DNA of 10,669 bases from JBBAEA01 sp041656175 (GCA_041656175.1 JBBAEA010000117.1:1-10669); one strand, 5' to 3'. Shown: positions 1 to 7,428, counted from the first letter of the stretch. A program made the numbers and translations. The notes: generated from the letters alone by a model not told the origin.

Positions 1-1
1 A

Positions 2-112
2 AATCTCAGCAGCAAAGAATTAGATGAAATAGTAAAAAGAATCAACAACAGGCCCAGAAAATGCTTGGGGTGGAAGACACCTGAGGAGGTTTTCAAAGTA
101 TGTGGCACTTGA
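2..112 (+). CDS. IS30-family transposase, C-terminal end (partial)
   Basis: An open frame entering from the left edge encodes 36 residues ending in a TGA at 110-112. It contains the stretch RINNRPRKCLGWKTPEEVF, which is the highly conserved C-terminal signature of IS30-family (DDE) transposases, just after the catalytic domain. Such enzymes cut and join the ends of their own insertion sequence. The rest of the protein, including the DDE residues, lies outside the window, so activity cannot be judged. IS30-family elements end shortly after the transposase stop, so the element's right end should fall at roughly 113-130. That is exactly where an opposing lipoprotein frame is cut. The family call is confident. 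The exact end of the element is inference because the other inverted repeat is not visible. Confidence 0.85.
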   Translation, partial: NLSSKELDEIVKRINNRPRKCLGWKTPEEVFKVCGT

Positions 113-244
113 CTTGGAAATTTTCCCACTACCCTGTTCACTGGGCTCTTCCTCAGGCTGTGTTTCCACTGGATCTGTGTCAGGCTGTTTGGTGGCGTCA
201 GCTTTTTTGTTCTCGCACGAAGACGAAAAGAGTAACAGTAACAT
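20..244 (-). pseudogene. Lipoprotein N-terminus truncated by the IS30 element
   Basis: The frame starting at ATG 244 encodes MLLLLFSSSC, a hydrophobic stretch ending in a lipobox-like cysteine. An acidic, Pro/Glu/Thr/Gln-rich linker follows (to about residue 40), typical of the spacer after a lipidated cysteine. From about residue 41 to the stop at 20 the frame is only the antisense of the IS30 transposase, so the native gene was probably interrupted at about 113-130 and its remainder lies beyond the left edge. The frame is open further upstream and would add basic residues (KNTFYR...) that would suit a signal peptide, but no standard start codon lies there and ATG 244 has no clear Shine-Dalgarno sequence. 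The true start is therefore unsure. Function cannot be inferred because only the leader and linker survive. Confidence 0.6.
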
Positions 245-539
245 TATGAGAAGAAGGCGATAAAAAGTGTTCTTGATCGAATTGTCTCTTGCAAAGCATC
301 AGCTAAAGGCTAAAAATGGGGAAAAACCAAAAATGCGACAAAGGATGTCTGATTTATCATGATACAAAAACAAAACTTCGTTTTCTTCAATTTCACAAGA
401 GCAGAAGACGCTTTTTGGTGTTTCGCTCCCTGACACACAATAAACCGCGGGGATGCTAACACAGACTATTTCGAATATCAAGCTCTCAGAAACAAAGTAA
501 AAGCTCAAATTTTAGTGTCTAAGGAAACTTTGATTGATT

Positions 540-751
540 GGGGCTACCGCCCCAGACCCCGTCTAAGGCGGCGAAACGAGTAAAACTGAGTGTTTTACGA
601 GTTGATGACCCACTTTCGCAGTGAGTACGTCCAAGCCAAGCTTGCTTGAGCTTGAGACGTGCGAACAAGAAAGAAAAACCGTAGGTTTTTCATGAGACTA
701 GATTTGCGCAATCGAACACAAGCCTGCGTGAGTGCAGCGCAAATCGTAGTC
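540..751 (+). other. Cluster of strong hairpins, possible structured RNA or repeat
   Basis: Several perfect or near-perfect stems follow one another: GGGGC/GCCCC (540-544/549-553), GCGAAA/TTTCGC (571-576/614-619) enclosing GTAAAAC/GTTTTAC (580-586/592-598), ACGTC/GACGT (627-631/656-660), GAAAAACC/GGTTTTTC with a GTA loop (673-680/684-691), and a 14-bp stem GACTA-GATTTGCGC (696-709) with 737-751 broken by one bulged G. The density exceeds what I would expect for plain intergenic DNA. Either strand could be the transcribed one. No known RNA family is recognised. It could equally be a degenerate member of the palindromic repeats found elsewhere in the window. Confidence 0.4.
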
Positions 752-910
752 GGAATTGAGGAACTGAGCCCTTAGAACCTTTTTTGCGTACTGCCTTGAT
801 TTTATTACTTTTATTTTGAAGCTCGCCTAACTCCCCTTACCTTGTGTTAGCTAATTTTTGCAGGTTTTCACATTGTTCAGAGTTTCCTTAATGAGGCTCT
901 GAACCATCGT

Positions 911-1012
911 TTTGGGGGCGTTACGGGGGCAGGAGCCCCCGTAGAGAGGGTAGCGGCAAACCCGCGCACAGCGCGGGGTTGACGCGTAGGGGGAAACTTC
1001 CCCCACAAAAAG
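911..1012 (+). repeat. Palindromic dispersed repeat, copy A
   Basis: The copy contains three hairpins in order: ACGGGGGC-AGGA-GCCCCCGT (923-942), AACCCGCGC-ACA-GCGCGGGGTT (959-980), and GGGGGAA-AC-TTCCCCC (989-1004) preceded by GCGTA and followed by CACAAAAAG. The same order and much of the sequence recur, in opposite orientation, at 4085-4183, and in modified form at 8125-8278. It lies just beyond the terminator of the large lipoprotein gene. The GTAG-headed palindromes are reminiscent of REP elements mobilised by RAYT transposases, but that link is inference. Confidence 0.7.
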
Positions 1013-1059
1013 AAATCGTATAAATACCGCATTAATCAGTGTATTTTGAAAAGAACTAC

Positions 1060-1084
1060 AAAAAAAAGCCACCCTAGGGTGGCT
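1060..1084 (-). terminator. Rho-independent terminator of the FG-GAP lipoprotein gene
   Basis: A perfect 18-base palindrome AGCCACCCTAGGGTGGCT (1067-1084) is followed, on the minus strand, by an uninterrupted T run (complement of A at 1060-1067). It lies 25 bp past the stop codon at 1110, in the correct orientation to end transcription of that gene. Confidence 0.9.
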
Positions 1085-1109
1085 CTCATTCATATGCATG
1101 GCTGCAAAC

Positions 1110-3920
1110 TTAGTTCACTTTCGGTACGCACTTGTATTTGTAGCTGCCTTCGTTATTGGCTGCATCACATTCTGTGACCAAGCTGTCGACTGTGTCGATG
1201 GGGTTTACCACGATGAGAAAGTCTAGACTTTGGGCTTGTGTTTCGCTACGCGTGTACTCGAAAGAGATGGGTTCAAACTGTCCTGGCAAAATATCATTTT
1301 TGGTATGAACTTCGCCGATCTTTGTCTTTTGCCCTTCTCCATTGATGATGTATATCGTGACAGGAACGCCAGCGGGTGCTGCTGCCCACCCCGTATTATG
1401 GATTTCAAACAAGAGAGTAACGCTGTTATCACAGAAGTAGGTATCCGAAGATACTTTGTCGACCTTGAGATCGGGAAGGTTAGTAGCACCTGGTTCAACG
1501 TTGAGTCGGAAGTTGTTAAGTCCAGGAACTTTCCAGTTTGGGCGAGCCTTCTTTGGTATAGTGCCATCATCTCTAACGTTGGTAATGGAATAAGCATGTT
1601 GATTCCAAATTTTGCGCGTTCCCACCCAGTCTTTGTTTGGGGCGGCAAAGGCACGTAAACCAACCTTTATCACTTCTTGGCTATTAGTGGTGATTTGCGA
1701 AGTGCAGTTGTCTAGCCCATTTTCTTCATTGAGATCATGCGTCGTTGGGCAATCGCCTCGAGTGGAACCCACTACAATTTCAGCAGCACCATCGTTGTTA
1801 ATATCTGCAATCACGGGGTATTCCCAGTGTGTAGCAGAGGGGTTGCATTGACAGAATACTACCCCTTTGTCGGGGGCTGTTTCTTGTCCACTGTAAATTC
1901 TGAGGAACCATTCGTCGTTGTAAACAATCTCTGCAATGCCGTCGCCGTCAAAGTCAAATACGGACGAACCCGTTTTACGGGAGCTTCGGTCTTTAGTGGG
2001 CTTTTGCCACCAAATAGTGCCATCTGCGTTAAACACAGCGTAGGTAAATGCAGTGGCTAGCGTAATTTCGGGCTCTGGTGTGTGGTTAACGTTGGCGATA
2101 GTAGCAGGTCCACCTCCACCACAGCCTTCCGACACAACACAAAGCGTTCCGTTGTTATCTACAGGAGCACTCCAATAGTTGCTTCCGTCTGCGTTAAAGA
2201 CCATTAAACTATGACCAGCACTGACCCAAGGAGAGGGGTCTGAGCGCACAACGACAACTTCGGGTTTAGCATCAAGGTTTAAGTCGCCAATGCTCGGGTA
2301 GCCATCGGGGTGCTCATCGCTTCTGTCATAAAGCGGGCTAGCATCCAAACTACCGCTTCCATCGAATGTAAACTTGTAAGCGATATTGCCACCCACCAGC
2401 TCAGGATGACCATCTTCATCAAGATCGGCTGCAACCGTGTAATCGCAATGCGCATGCCCTCCCATGTGCAAGTTGAGCTGACTTTTATCTAGCGCCCCCC
2501 ACTTAAGCGGTGCTATCTTGGTGTCACCCTCGGGTTGGCCTGCAAAGACTAGGTAACGCACATAAACCTCGGGTTTACCGTCGCCATCGAAATCAGCAAT
2601 ACCCATACCGCTCTGGCTGCAGAACTTTTGCTGTACTCCATTGATGCGTAAATCGGTTCTCCAATACAAACTGCCGTCTTGTTTAAAGGCGATCAGCTGA
2701 TTAGAACCCGACTCGCAAGTTACGATTTCTAGCTTCCCGTCACCGTCTAGGTCACCAAGCGCGATCTGCGCGCCACCAATGGTTCGTAAGCTAGGATCTA
2801 GTATGCTGTGTTTTAGTGAGCCATCCACTCCGTTAATGATTCGCAAAACTCCGTCAGATACATAATTGCCACCTGCCCATGTGTTGACAACAACTTCAAT
2901 GTTCCCGTCACCATCGAGATCCGCTACCACTGGTGCCATCATCACTTTATAATGGCCTGGCATTTGGTCATCGGCAATTTCTCCTTCTCCCCAGAACCAA
3001 AGCTCCGTCGGTTTTACTTCACCACCCGTGGGTTTTCGCAAACATGCAGGTTCTGTCGTTGGTTGCGGTAAGCATTGGTGCGTTAGCGTTTCACAATATT
3101 CGCCAAATTCGCAATCGTATATGTCGATGCAGCTCGTTGTCGGTAAATAGCACTGGTTTGATGCGCAGATCTCTCCTTCATTTTCGCAACAAACCTCAAC
3201 GTTATCCGCATTTAAACAACGTGTATACTTGCATTCTTTGCGGCAAACTGCGTTCTCGCAAACCTCGCCTGTTTTACAGCAATGTTGTCCACAAACCTCA
3301 TCATAGGAACAACAAGCTCCCGAGCCCGCAAAATCGCAGAAATGCGTATCCTTTTCACAACAAGTATCGGCGCACTCTAGCTGAGTCTCGTAGTCACACT
3401 TTGGAGTGTAACAAATAGGATCCCAATACTCGCAAGCCACACAACTGCCTTCACTACATGAGCCCTCGCAAATTGTTTTTACGACCTTGCCCCCTTCGCA
3501 AGTTAAGGCAATATTGACTTGTTTACCATTTACGGCCTCGACGGTACAATCCACGTAATCCGCTTTACAATCGGTGGGTAGCTCTTTTTGGCGACACTGA
3601 GAATAATCGACAGAGCAATCGGAAGCACAATGCAATGCACCTACACTGTTTTCTACATAATCAGAACAAGCCTTAGTCTCACGAAATGTAACAATTCCAT
3701 CAACGATGTCGCATTCTTCTCCGTCGTCTAAAGAATTATTTCTGCACAACTCGTGGACATCGCATTCATCCCCTACGCAAGGGCAATTATCCCCAACACA
3801 AGGCTTCGGATCGATAGGAATGACTCTGCCCGAAATTTCGTCTTCGCACCCAAAAAACAAGCTGCCTAAAGACAAAATGAAAAAAATAGATATACAATGC
3901 GTAATGACGTGTTTATGCAT
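1110..3920 (-). CDS. Cysteine-rich FG-GAP/VCBS repeat lipoprotein with CARDB-like C-terminus
   Basis: The 936-residue product has a lipoprotein signal (basic start, hydrophobic core, lipobox LFFGC with Cys25), so it should be exported and lipid-anchored, probably on the cell surface. Residues 41-290 are very rich in cysteine, with many CC pairs, and include one six-cysteine module (118-160) related to those of the lipoprotein at 8499-10634. Residues 325-720 carry eight FG-GAP/VCBS motifs, each a calcium-loop DxDxDG followed by xxExxxx: near 334, 390, 443, 499, 546, 610, 656 and 706. Those at 546 and 610 are degenerate. Such repeats fold as a beta-propeller. Residues 767-806 contain the conserved IWNQHAYSITNVRDDG segment. 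Residues 815-930 resemble a CARDB adhesion-type domain. The start is ATG 3920, with AAGGAG five bases upstream. The gene is monocistronic and ends at a strong terminator. A role in surface binding or adhesion is inference, and no enzymatic residues are seen. Confidence 0.92.
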   Translation of the reverse strand: MHKHVITHCISIFFILSLGSLFFGCEDEISGRVIPIDPKPCVGDNCPCVGDECDVHELCRNNSLDDGEECDIVDGIVTFRETKACSDYVENSVGALHCASDCSVDYSQCRQKELPTDCKADYVDCTVEAVNGKQVNIALTCEGGKVVKTICEGSCSEGSCVACEYWDPICYTPKCDYETQLECADTCCEKDTHFCDFAGSGACCSYDEVCGQHCCKTGEVCENAVCRKECKYTRCLNADNVEVCCENEGEICASNQCYLPTTSCIDIYDCEFGEYCETLTHQCLPQPTTEPACLRKPTGGEVKPTELWFWGEGEIADDQMPGHYKVMMAPVVADLDGDGNIEVVVNTWAGGNYVSDGVLRIINGVDGSLKHSILDPSLRTIGGAQIALGDLDGDGKLEIVTCESGSNQLIAFKQDGSLYWRTDLRINGVQQKFCSQSGMGIADFDGDGKPEVYVRYLVFAGQPEGDTKIAPLKWGALDKSQLNLHMGGHAHCDYTVAADLDEDGHPELVGGNIAYKFTFDGSGSLDASPLYDRSDEHPDGYPSIGDLNLDAKPEVVVVRSDPSPWVSAGHSLMVFNADGSNYWSAPVDNNGTLCVVSEGCGGGGPATIANVNHTPEPEITLATAFTYAVFNADGTIWWQKPTKDRSSRKTGSSVFDFDGDGIAEIVYNDEWFLRIYSGQETAPDKGVVFCQCNPSATHWEYPVIADINNDGAAEIVVGSTRGDCPTTHDLNEENGLDNCTSQITTNSQEVIKVGLRAFAAPNKDWVGTRKIWNQHAYSITNVRDDGTIPKKARPNWKVPGLNNFRLNVEPGATNLPDLKVDKVSSDTYFCDNSVTLLFEIHNTGWAAAPAGVPVTIYIINGEGQKTKIGEVHTKNDILPGQFEPISFEYTRSETQAQSLDFLIVVNPIDTVDSLVTECDAANNEGSYKYKCVPKVN

Positions 3921-3925
3921 ACAGT

Positions 3926-3930
3926 CTCCT
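3926..3930 (-). promoter_or_regulatory. Ribosome-binding site of the FG-GAP lipoprotein gene
   Basis: On the minus strand the bases AAGGAG stand five bases before the ATG at 3920, a near-consensus Shine-Dalgarno sequence that fixes this start. Confidence 0.85.
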
Positions 3931-3980
3931 TAAAATATCTTTGAGCAGCAACAAAGGTTCCCCCTATTTTCGTCACCACA

Positions 3981-3989
3981 ATTGTAGCA
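3981..3989 (-). promoter_or_regulatory. Candidate extended -10 promoter of the FG-GAP lipoprotein gene
   Basis: The minus strand reads TGCTACAAT about 60 bp before the start codon, matching an extended -10 (TGnTATAAT) with one mismatch. A -35 hexamer at 17 bp (TGGATC) is poor, so the site would depend on the extended -10. This is a plausible assignment rather than a proven one. Confidence 0.35.
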
Positions 3990-4084
3990 AAACATAATAA
4001 GTGGATCCAGAGCTAATGTGAAAAAGAACAGTTTTTAATGATTCTAGTACACAGGATTGCTTCGCTTCACTCGAGGCTTTTTTA

Positions 4085-4183
4085 TTTTTGTGGAGGGGGA
4101 AGTCTCCCCCTACGCCGCAACCCCGCGCTGTGCGCGTGTTTGCGTCTACCCCCTCCGCGGGGACACCCCGCGACGCCCCGTCC
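4085..4183 (-). repeat. Palindromic dispersed repeat, copy B
   Basis: Read on the minus strand this copy has the same order as copy A: a CGCGGGG/CCCCGCG hairpin (4156-4162/4166-4172), GGGGGTAG, a GCGCAC-type hairpin (4119-4128 with 4132-4140, loop of three), then GCGTAGGGGGAGAC and a terminal GGGGGA/TCCCCC hairpin (4095-4110), ending with CCACAAAAA. Large blocks are identical to copy A, including CGCGCACAGCGCGGGGTTG. It lies upstream of the large lipoprotein gene, so copies A and B flank that gene in inverted orientation. Confidence 0.7.
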
Positions 4184-4493
4184 AATTTTGGCCTAAACAA
4201 AGTGTTGCGCCAACTCTCACTTTGGGACGGTAAGCTCAAGAAATTAAAGTTTTTAGCTACAAACAAAAATTTGGCTTACGACTTTTGACTAAGAGCTTAC
4301 GACGAACAAAGTAGTCAAAACTTTACTGAGCATCATTTTGCAATTAAACTGCGAAAAAGCAAGTAAACATGCAGCACAAGCTTACGATCACTTGACGAAA
4401 GCGTAATAAGTAAGAAAATAACTGCCACCTTGGCGAAGACTAAGGTAGAAACATCATGAATGAGGCAAGTCCTCAATAAGACATCGGTAAATT
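4184..4493. other. Intergenic region upstream of the TPR-like gene
   Basis: No gene is seen. The stretch contains a hairpin at 4198-4224 (CAAAGT...ACTTTG enclosing GTTG-CGC-CAAC), a perfect 9-bp inverted repeat TTTTGACTA (4283-4291) / TAGTCAAAA (4312-4320), and three copies of GCTTACGA (4274, 4295, 4380). A small TGAGG/CCTCA hairpin (4461-4475) sits just before the TPR-like gene. No convincing promoter pair was found. The inverted repeat could be an operator, but this is speculation. Confidence 0.4.
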
Positions 4494-5249
4494 ATGATTA
4501 ACCTTATCATTAGTATAGTGCTAGCGGCGGCTTCGTGGGCGTTGACAACTTTTATTTTTAGCTCTATTTGGGCTGGTCTGCTACCGTTTTTAATTGTTCT
4601 TCCCGCCGCGTTGATCTTCTTAAATAAACGTACATCCAAAAAATTTGAAGCCATCGCAACGGCGTCCCAGGCGAGCATGGCGCAACTGCCGCAAACGAAA
4701 TCAGAGCGCGTGCGCGAATCGATTCTAGAAAATACTATCGATATTTTAAGGGATGGCTACAAGTACAAACATTGGCAGTTTTTCCTTGCCTCTCAAATCG
4801 ATGCGCAAATAGGCCAGATTTACTATTTACAAAAAAAGTTCAAACAGGCTGAGCCGTATTTGGCGAATGCTTTTGTCCAAGTTTGGAACGCGGTCGCTAT
4901 GCATGCTTGCATCATGTTTCGCGAAAAAAACTACGAACGCATGAAGAAAGATTTTGAGAGAGCCCTAAAATACAATCGTAAAATTCCTATTTTATGGAAT
5001 TTATACGCATATTGTACGCTCAACGCCACTGGGCGCGACGACGCTTTGGCCATACTTAATCGCGCTATGAATTACATCGGAACCGATAAAAGTACGATGG
5101 ACAACATCGATTTTCTCAAAAACAACGGCAAAATGCGTATGCGCGTATGGAACGAACAGTGGTATCAGTTCCACCTCGAAGCGCCGCCAATGCAGGTCGT
5201 GAGCTACGACAAGCGATCGGCATTTAGACGAAAAGGAAAAAGGATGTAG
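4494..5249 (+). CDS. Membrane-anchored TPR-like protein of unknown function
   Basis: The 251-residue product begins with two hydrophobic helices (residues about 2-22 and 25-43) separated by a short turn, then a basic segment (NKRTSKKFEA), so the bulk should be cytoplasmic by the positive-inside rule. Residues 97-200 form three helix-pair units with TPR-like spacing: around YLQKKFKQAEPYLANAF, MFREKNYERMKKDFERAL and GRDDALAILNRAMNYI. Such units normally bind other proteins. The C-terminus is strongly basic (RRKGKRM). An in-frame stop at 4488 leaves ATG 4494 as the first usable start, but the Shine-Dalgarno sequence is weak. The gene stands alone. It is on the opposite strand to the lipoprotein to its left, and it is followed by almost 400 bp before the tRNA. 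A role as a scaffold is inference. I do not recognise a named family. Confidence 0.8.
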   Translation: MINLIISIVLAAASWALTTFIFSSIWAGLLPFLIVLPAALIFLNKRTSKKFEAIATASQASMAQLPQTKSERVRESILENTIDILRDGYKYKHWQFFLASQIDAQIGQIYYLQKKFKQAEPYLANAFVQVWNAVAMHACIMFREKNYERMKKDFERALKYNRKIPILWNLYAYCTLNATGRDDALAILNRAMNYIGTDKSTMDNIDFLKNNGKMRMRVWNEQWYQFHLEAPPMQVVSYDKRSAFRRKGKRM

Positions 5250-5598
5250 GCGCCAAAACAGGCATACGCTCGCCTTTCCCAAGAAAAACTCTGATGGGTG
5301 CAAAAAAGGCAAAAACACAGCAGAGCAAAATAACGAAAACATGGCTAGCGCTTAAAATAAAGTCTACACCTACATAAAAAACGGTTTATAAGGCTCAAAG
5401 CCTAAAACGAGATTTGGAGCGGTAGCTCTCATCAATCCAATCTTTGCACGGCTACTCGTTCTTGCGAGCAGCTGATGTTTTGCGCCTCAAAACACACGGC
5501 TAAGACTAGCAACTTCAGCGTTGGCGAAATCACCATATCTACTCGCCTGTCGCGCCTCAAATCCGAGTACAGCGAGGCGCCCTGAGCTATAAAACTTA
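5250..5598. other. Intergenic region between the TPR-like gene and tRNA-Gly
   Basis: No gene is supported. Two hairpins share the sequence GCGCCTCAAA: TGTTTT/AAAACA with a GCGCCTC loop (5476-5494), and GCGCCTC/GAGGCGC with a 15-base loop (5552-5580). An AGGCG/CGCCT pairing directly after the TPR-like gene (5248-5275), followed by three T, might be a weak terminator. Confidence 0.4.
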
Positions 5599-5627
5599 TT
5601 GACAGTTTTTGGCTAATATCGTAGATT
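5599..5627 (+). promoter_or_regulatory. Sigma70-type promoter of tRNA-Gly
   Basis: A perfect -35 TTGACA (5599-5604) is followed by a 17-bp spacer and a -10 TAGATT (5622-5627). Transcription would begin about 27 bases before the tRNA, which suits a tRNA with a short 5' leader. Confidence 0.7.
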
Positions 5628-5660
5628 CAATCACGAGTTTGCGAAATGATTCGCAGACAC

Positions 5661-5733
<73 letters not shown>

Positions 5734-5753
5734 TTAAAAGTTCTAACAAATTC

Positions 5754-5795
5754 AAGCGCTTAGTGAGCTTAGCCGCGAAGCGCTTTTGCTTTTTT
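5754..5795 (+). terminator. Rho-independent terminator after tRNA-Gly
   Basis: AAGCGCTT (5754-5761) pairs with AAGCGCTT (5778-5785) across a 16-base loop and is followed by TTGC and six T (5790-5795). It is placed 20 bases after the tRNA in the right orientation. Confidence 0.75.
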
Positions 5796-5971
5796 CTGCC
5801 CGCTTATACACCGATGGGAAGCGTATGCTATGAGCGCTTTGCACCAGTGAGAAGCCTATTTTGTTTCTGGCAAAGTTCTTAATTCGTTTGGGCTACATGC
5901 CCCGCTACAAAATTCGGCGCTTCTTTACTTGCTCTCTTAAATCTATTGAGTAAGTTTGAGTTCCCGTAGTT

Positions 5972-6247
5972 TTACAACATACCCATAGCTTTTCGCAGGT
6001 GCTGGTCGCAGAGCGACGTGCTATCGCCAGACTCGTCGCGTGCGGCTTTGCATTCAACACAGAAGTGCGTGTCGGCGTATAGTTTATCGTTACTGAGTTT
6101 AGCGTCACGGGCGCGAAGGTTCTGTAAATGCTTAGTAGACGCGCTTTTTGTGCGCCATGACGGGTTTTTCTCCAGCTTTTTGGCGGCTCTTTCTACGTCA
6201 AGTAGTTTATTATGCGCCTCGAAGGGGTCATTCTTTGGGGCTTTCAT
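5972..6247 (-). CDS. Small zinc-finger-like protein downstream of the FIST gene
   Basis: The 91-residue product is highly charged, with a basic helical N-terminal half (KKLEKNP, KHLQNLRARDAK) and a C-terminal CxxC-x13-CxxH pattern (Cys63, Cys66, Cys80, His83) that could bind one zinc ion. I do not recognise the family. The start is taken as ATG 6247 because AAGAG lies five bases upstream. A GTG at 6253 would add two residues but has no site at a suitable distance. The stop of the FIST gene (6256-6258) is only eight bases before this start, so the two are almost certainly co-transcribed and probably translationally coupled. The likely role is a partner or effector of the FIST sensor, which is inference from position. 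A zinc ribbon binding nucleic acid or protein is the most natural reading of the pattern. Confidence 0.7.
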   Translation of the reverse strand: MKAPKNDPFEAHNKLLDVERAAKKLEKNPSWRTKSASTKHLQNLRARDAKLSNDKLYADTHFCVECKAARDESGDSTSLCDQHLRKAMGML

Positions 6248-6255
6248 ATTCACTC

Positions 6256-7422
6256 TTAATTTAGCTCATGTAATGTTGAGACGACGTCCTGCTTCATAAA
6301 AAGTATGACGCCACACATCATGTTTCCGTGGTAGCTCCGTTTAAAGCCGCGGATACGGCCTTGCTCCCCAAGTGAGCTGCAACCGATAAAGGGGATGTCG
6401 CCCAAAACTTCTTGTACGTGTGCGCAGACTTCTTTCATATCGTCTTGGATAATCGTTGCGCAACCAGCGCAAAAAATAACGATGGCTCCCATAACGCGTG
6501 AAGCATCGACGGAGTCTAGCGCTTCTTGGGTTACAGCGTGCATGCGATGTATGAGCATACGCTCGCTACCGCGCATCATGGTGATCCGAGTATTGACGGG
6601 AAACTCCGCAAAGAGCGTTAAACTCTTGGTTCCCAGCGTAACACTGATGGGGTGATAGAGCCAAAATCCACAATGCGGTTCTCCGTCTAGGGTGCGGCCT
6701 AGGGGGTACATCGCCGTGTGTTTGGGGAGATCGCCCCCGCGTCGCAAGTAGGGCTCAAAGACGGCGTTTGTCCATTCGTTGTAGACCTCGACGGCGGGCC
6801 TAAAGTCGATGGTATGGATGACGCGCCCACTAGACTGAGTAACGACGCCGCTATTGAGCGTAGGTAAGTAACCCCCCATCAACATTAGGCACTGCGGCGC
6901 AAATTCGTCGCGTAGACTAATAAGCCAAAACCCGCTGGTGCAGATTTCTTCGCCAAATATAATGAAGGGTTTGGCTAGTTCTCTGCTGTGTCCAGCGCTC
7001 CCGCCAAAAATATGGGTGTTTTCGCCTAACGCCTCGATCACGCCATCAATGATGCGCTCTTCATGGCCAGGCGTAGCCTGCATCAAGATGACATCGCGCT
7101 CTGGATTATCGATGGGGCCAAGCTCAAGAGCCGCTTCATAAGCCAGCGCTTGCCAATCTGCATCGTCGTCGCAGGCAATAAATCGCGCTCGCCGCGTTTT
7201 GGACTCACTGCCTTCGTTGAGAAGGCCGAAAACCCCTTGCTGGTAACCATACTGTGTAAAAATGCCGTGAAATGAACTTGAGCCAAAGATAGCAAGTTTG
7301 GGGAAGCGCTGGCGTATACCGCGCAACAGCTCTGAATCCGGCCACTCTGTTGCAAATATGATCATCCAACGTGGATCCTGCCAAGAGTCCAGATCCGGCT
7401 GCTTGAGATTGACAACACGCAT
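6256..7422 (-). CDS. Stand-alone FIST-domain sensor protein (FIST_N + FIST_C)
   Basis: FIST domains are sensory modules, proposed to bind small ligands such as amino acids, usually fused to kinases, cyclases or chemoreceptors. This 388-residue protein appears to be FIST alone. Residues 18-208 match FIST_N (MIIFATEWPDSELL, LAIFGSSSFHGIF, ILMQATPGHEERI, HIFGGSAGH). Residues 213-358 match FIST_C (VYNEWTN, LFAEFPVNT, AIVIFCAGCATII, PFIGCSSLGEQG). No signal peptide or membrane segment is seen, so it should be cytoplasmic. The ATG at 7422 is chosen because GAGG lies six bases before it. The frame is open to a TTG at 7458 (400 residues), which lacks a good Shine-Dalgarno sequence. The gene is first in an operon with the zinc-finger-like protein and has its own promoter. 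With no output domain fused, its signal must pass through a partner protein. Confidence 0.9.
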   Translation of the reverse strand: MRVVNLKQPDLDSWQDPRWMIIFATEWPDSELLRGIRQRFPKLAIFGSSSFHGIFTQYGYQQGVFGLLNEGSESKTRRARFIACDDDADWQALAYEAALELGPIDNPERDVILMQATPGHEERIIDGVIEALGENTHIFGGSAGHSRELAKPFIIFGEEICTSGFWLISLRDEFAPQCLMLMGGYLPTLNSGVVTQSSGRVIHTIDFRPAVEVYNEWTNAVFEPYLRRGGDLPKHTAMYPLGRTLDGEPHCGFWLYHPISVTLGTKSLTLFAEFPVNTRITMMRGSERMLIHRMHAVTQEALDSVDASRVMGAIVIFCAGCATIIQDDMKEVCAHVQEVLGDIPFIGCSSLGEQGRIRGFKRSYHGNMMCGVILFMKQDVVSTLHELN

Positions 7423-7428
7423 GTTCTG

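Larger units (their letters stand above)
300..1059. other. Gene-poor, structured intergenic stretch
   Basis: No frame here has both a plausible start site and protein-like composition. A 69-codon leftward frame (508-299) starts at TTG without a Shine-Dalgarno sequence and resembles no family I know. The stretch is instead rich in hairpins: the cluster at 540-751, a perfect 8-bp inverted repeat at 875-882/897-904 (GTTCAGAG / CTCTGAAC), and the GTAGGGGG-type repeat at 911-1012. It separates the IS-disrupted lipoprotein from the 3' end of the large lipoprotein gene. Confidence 0.6.

Noticed and set aside
299..508. Leftward 69-codon frame next to the truncated lipoprotein
   Set aside because: It starts at TTG with no Shine-Dalgarno sequence, has no recognisable family and unremarkable composition. 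It is more likely a chance frame.
851..1099. Leftward 82-codon frame
   Set aside because: It runs through the palindromic repeat and the terminator. The translation reflects the repeat, not a protein.
1230..3933. Several rightward frames of 60-161 codons and one leftward frame inside the large lipoprotein gene
   Set aside because: They are shadows of the real gene, which has a signal peptide, FG-GAP motifs, a ribosome-binding site and a terminator.
4088..4288. Frames on both strands across repeat copy B
   Set aside because: Low-complexity Pro/Arg-rich translation of the hairpin repeat, with no start signals.
5905..6108. Leftward 67-codon frame overlapping the zinc-finger-like gene
   Set aside because: It overlaps the better-supported frame that has a ribosome-binding site and coupling to the FIST gene.
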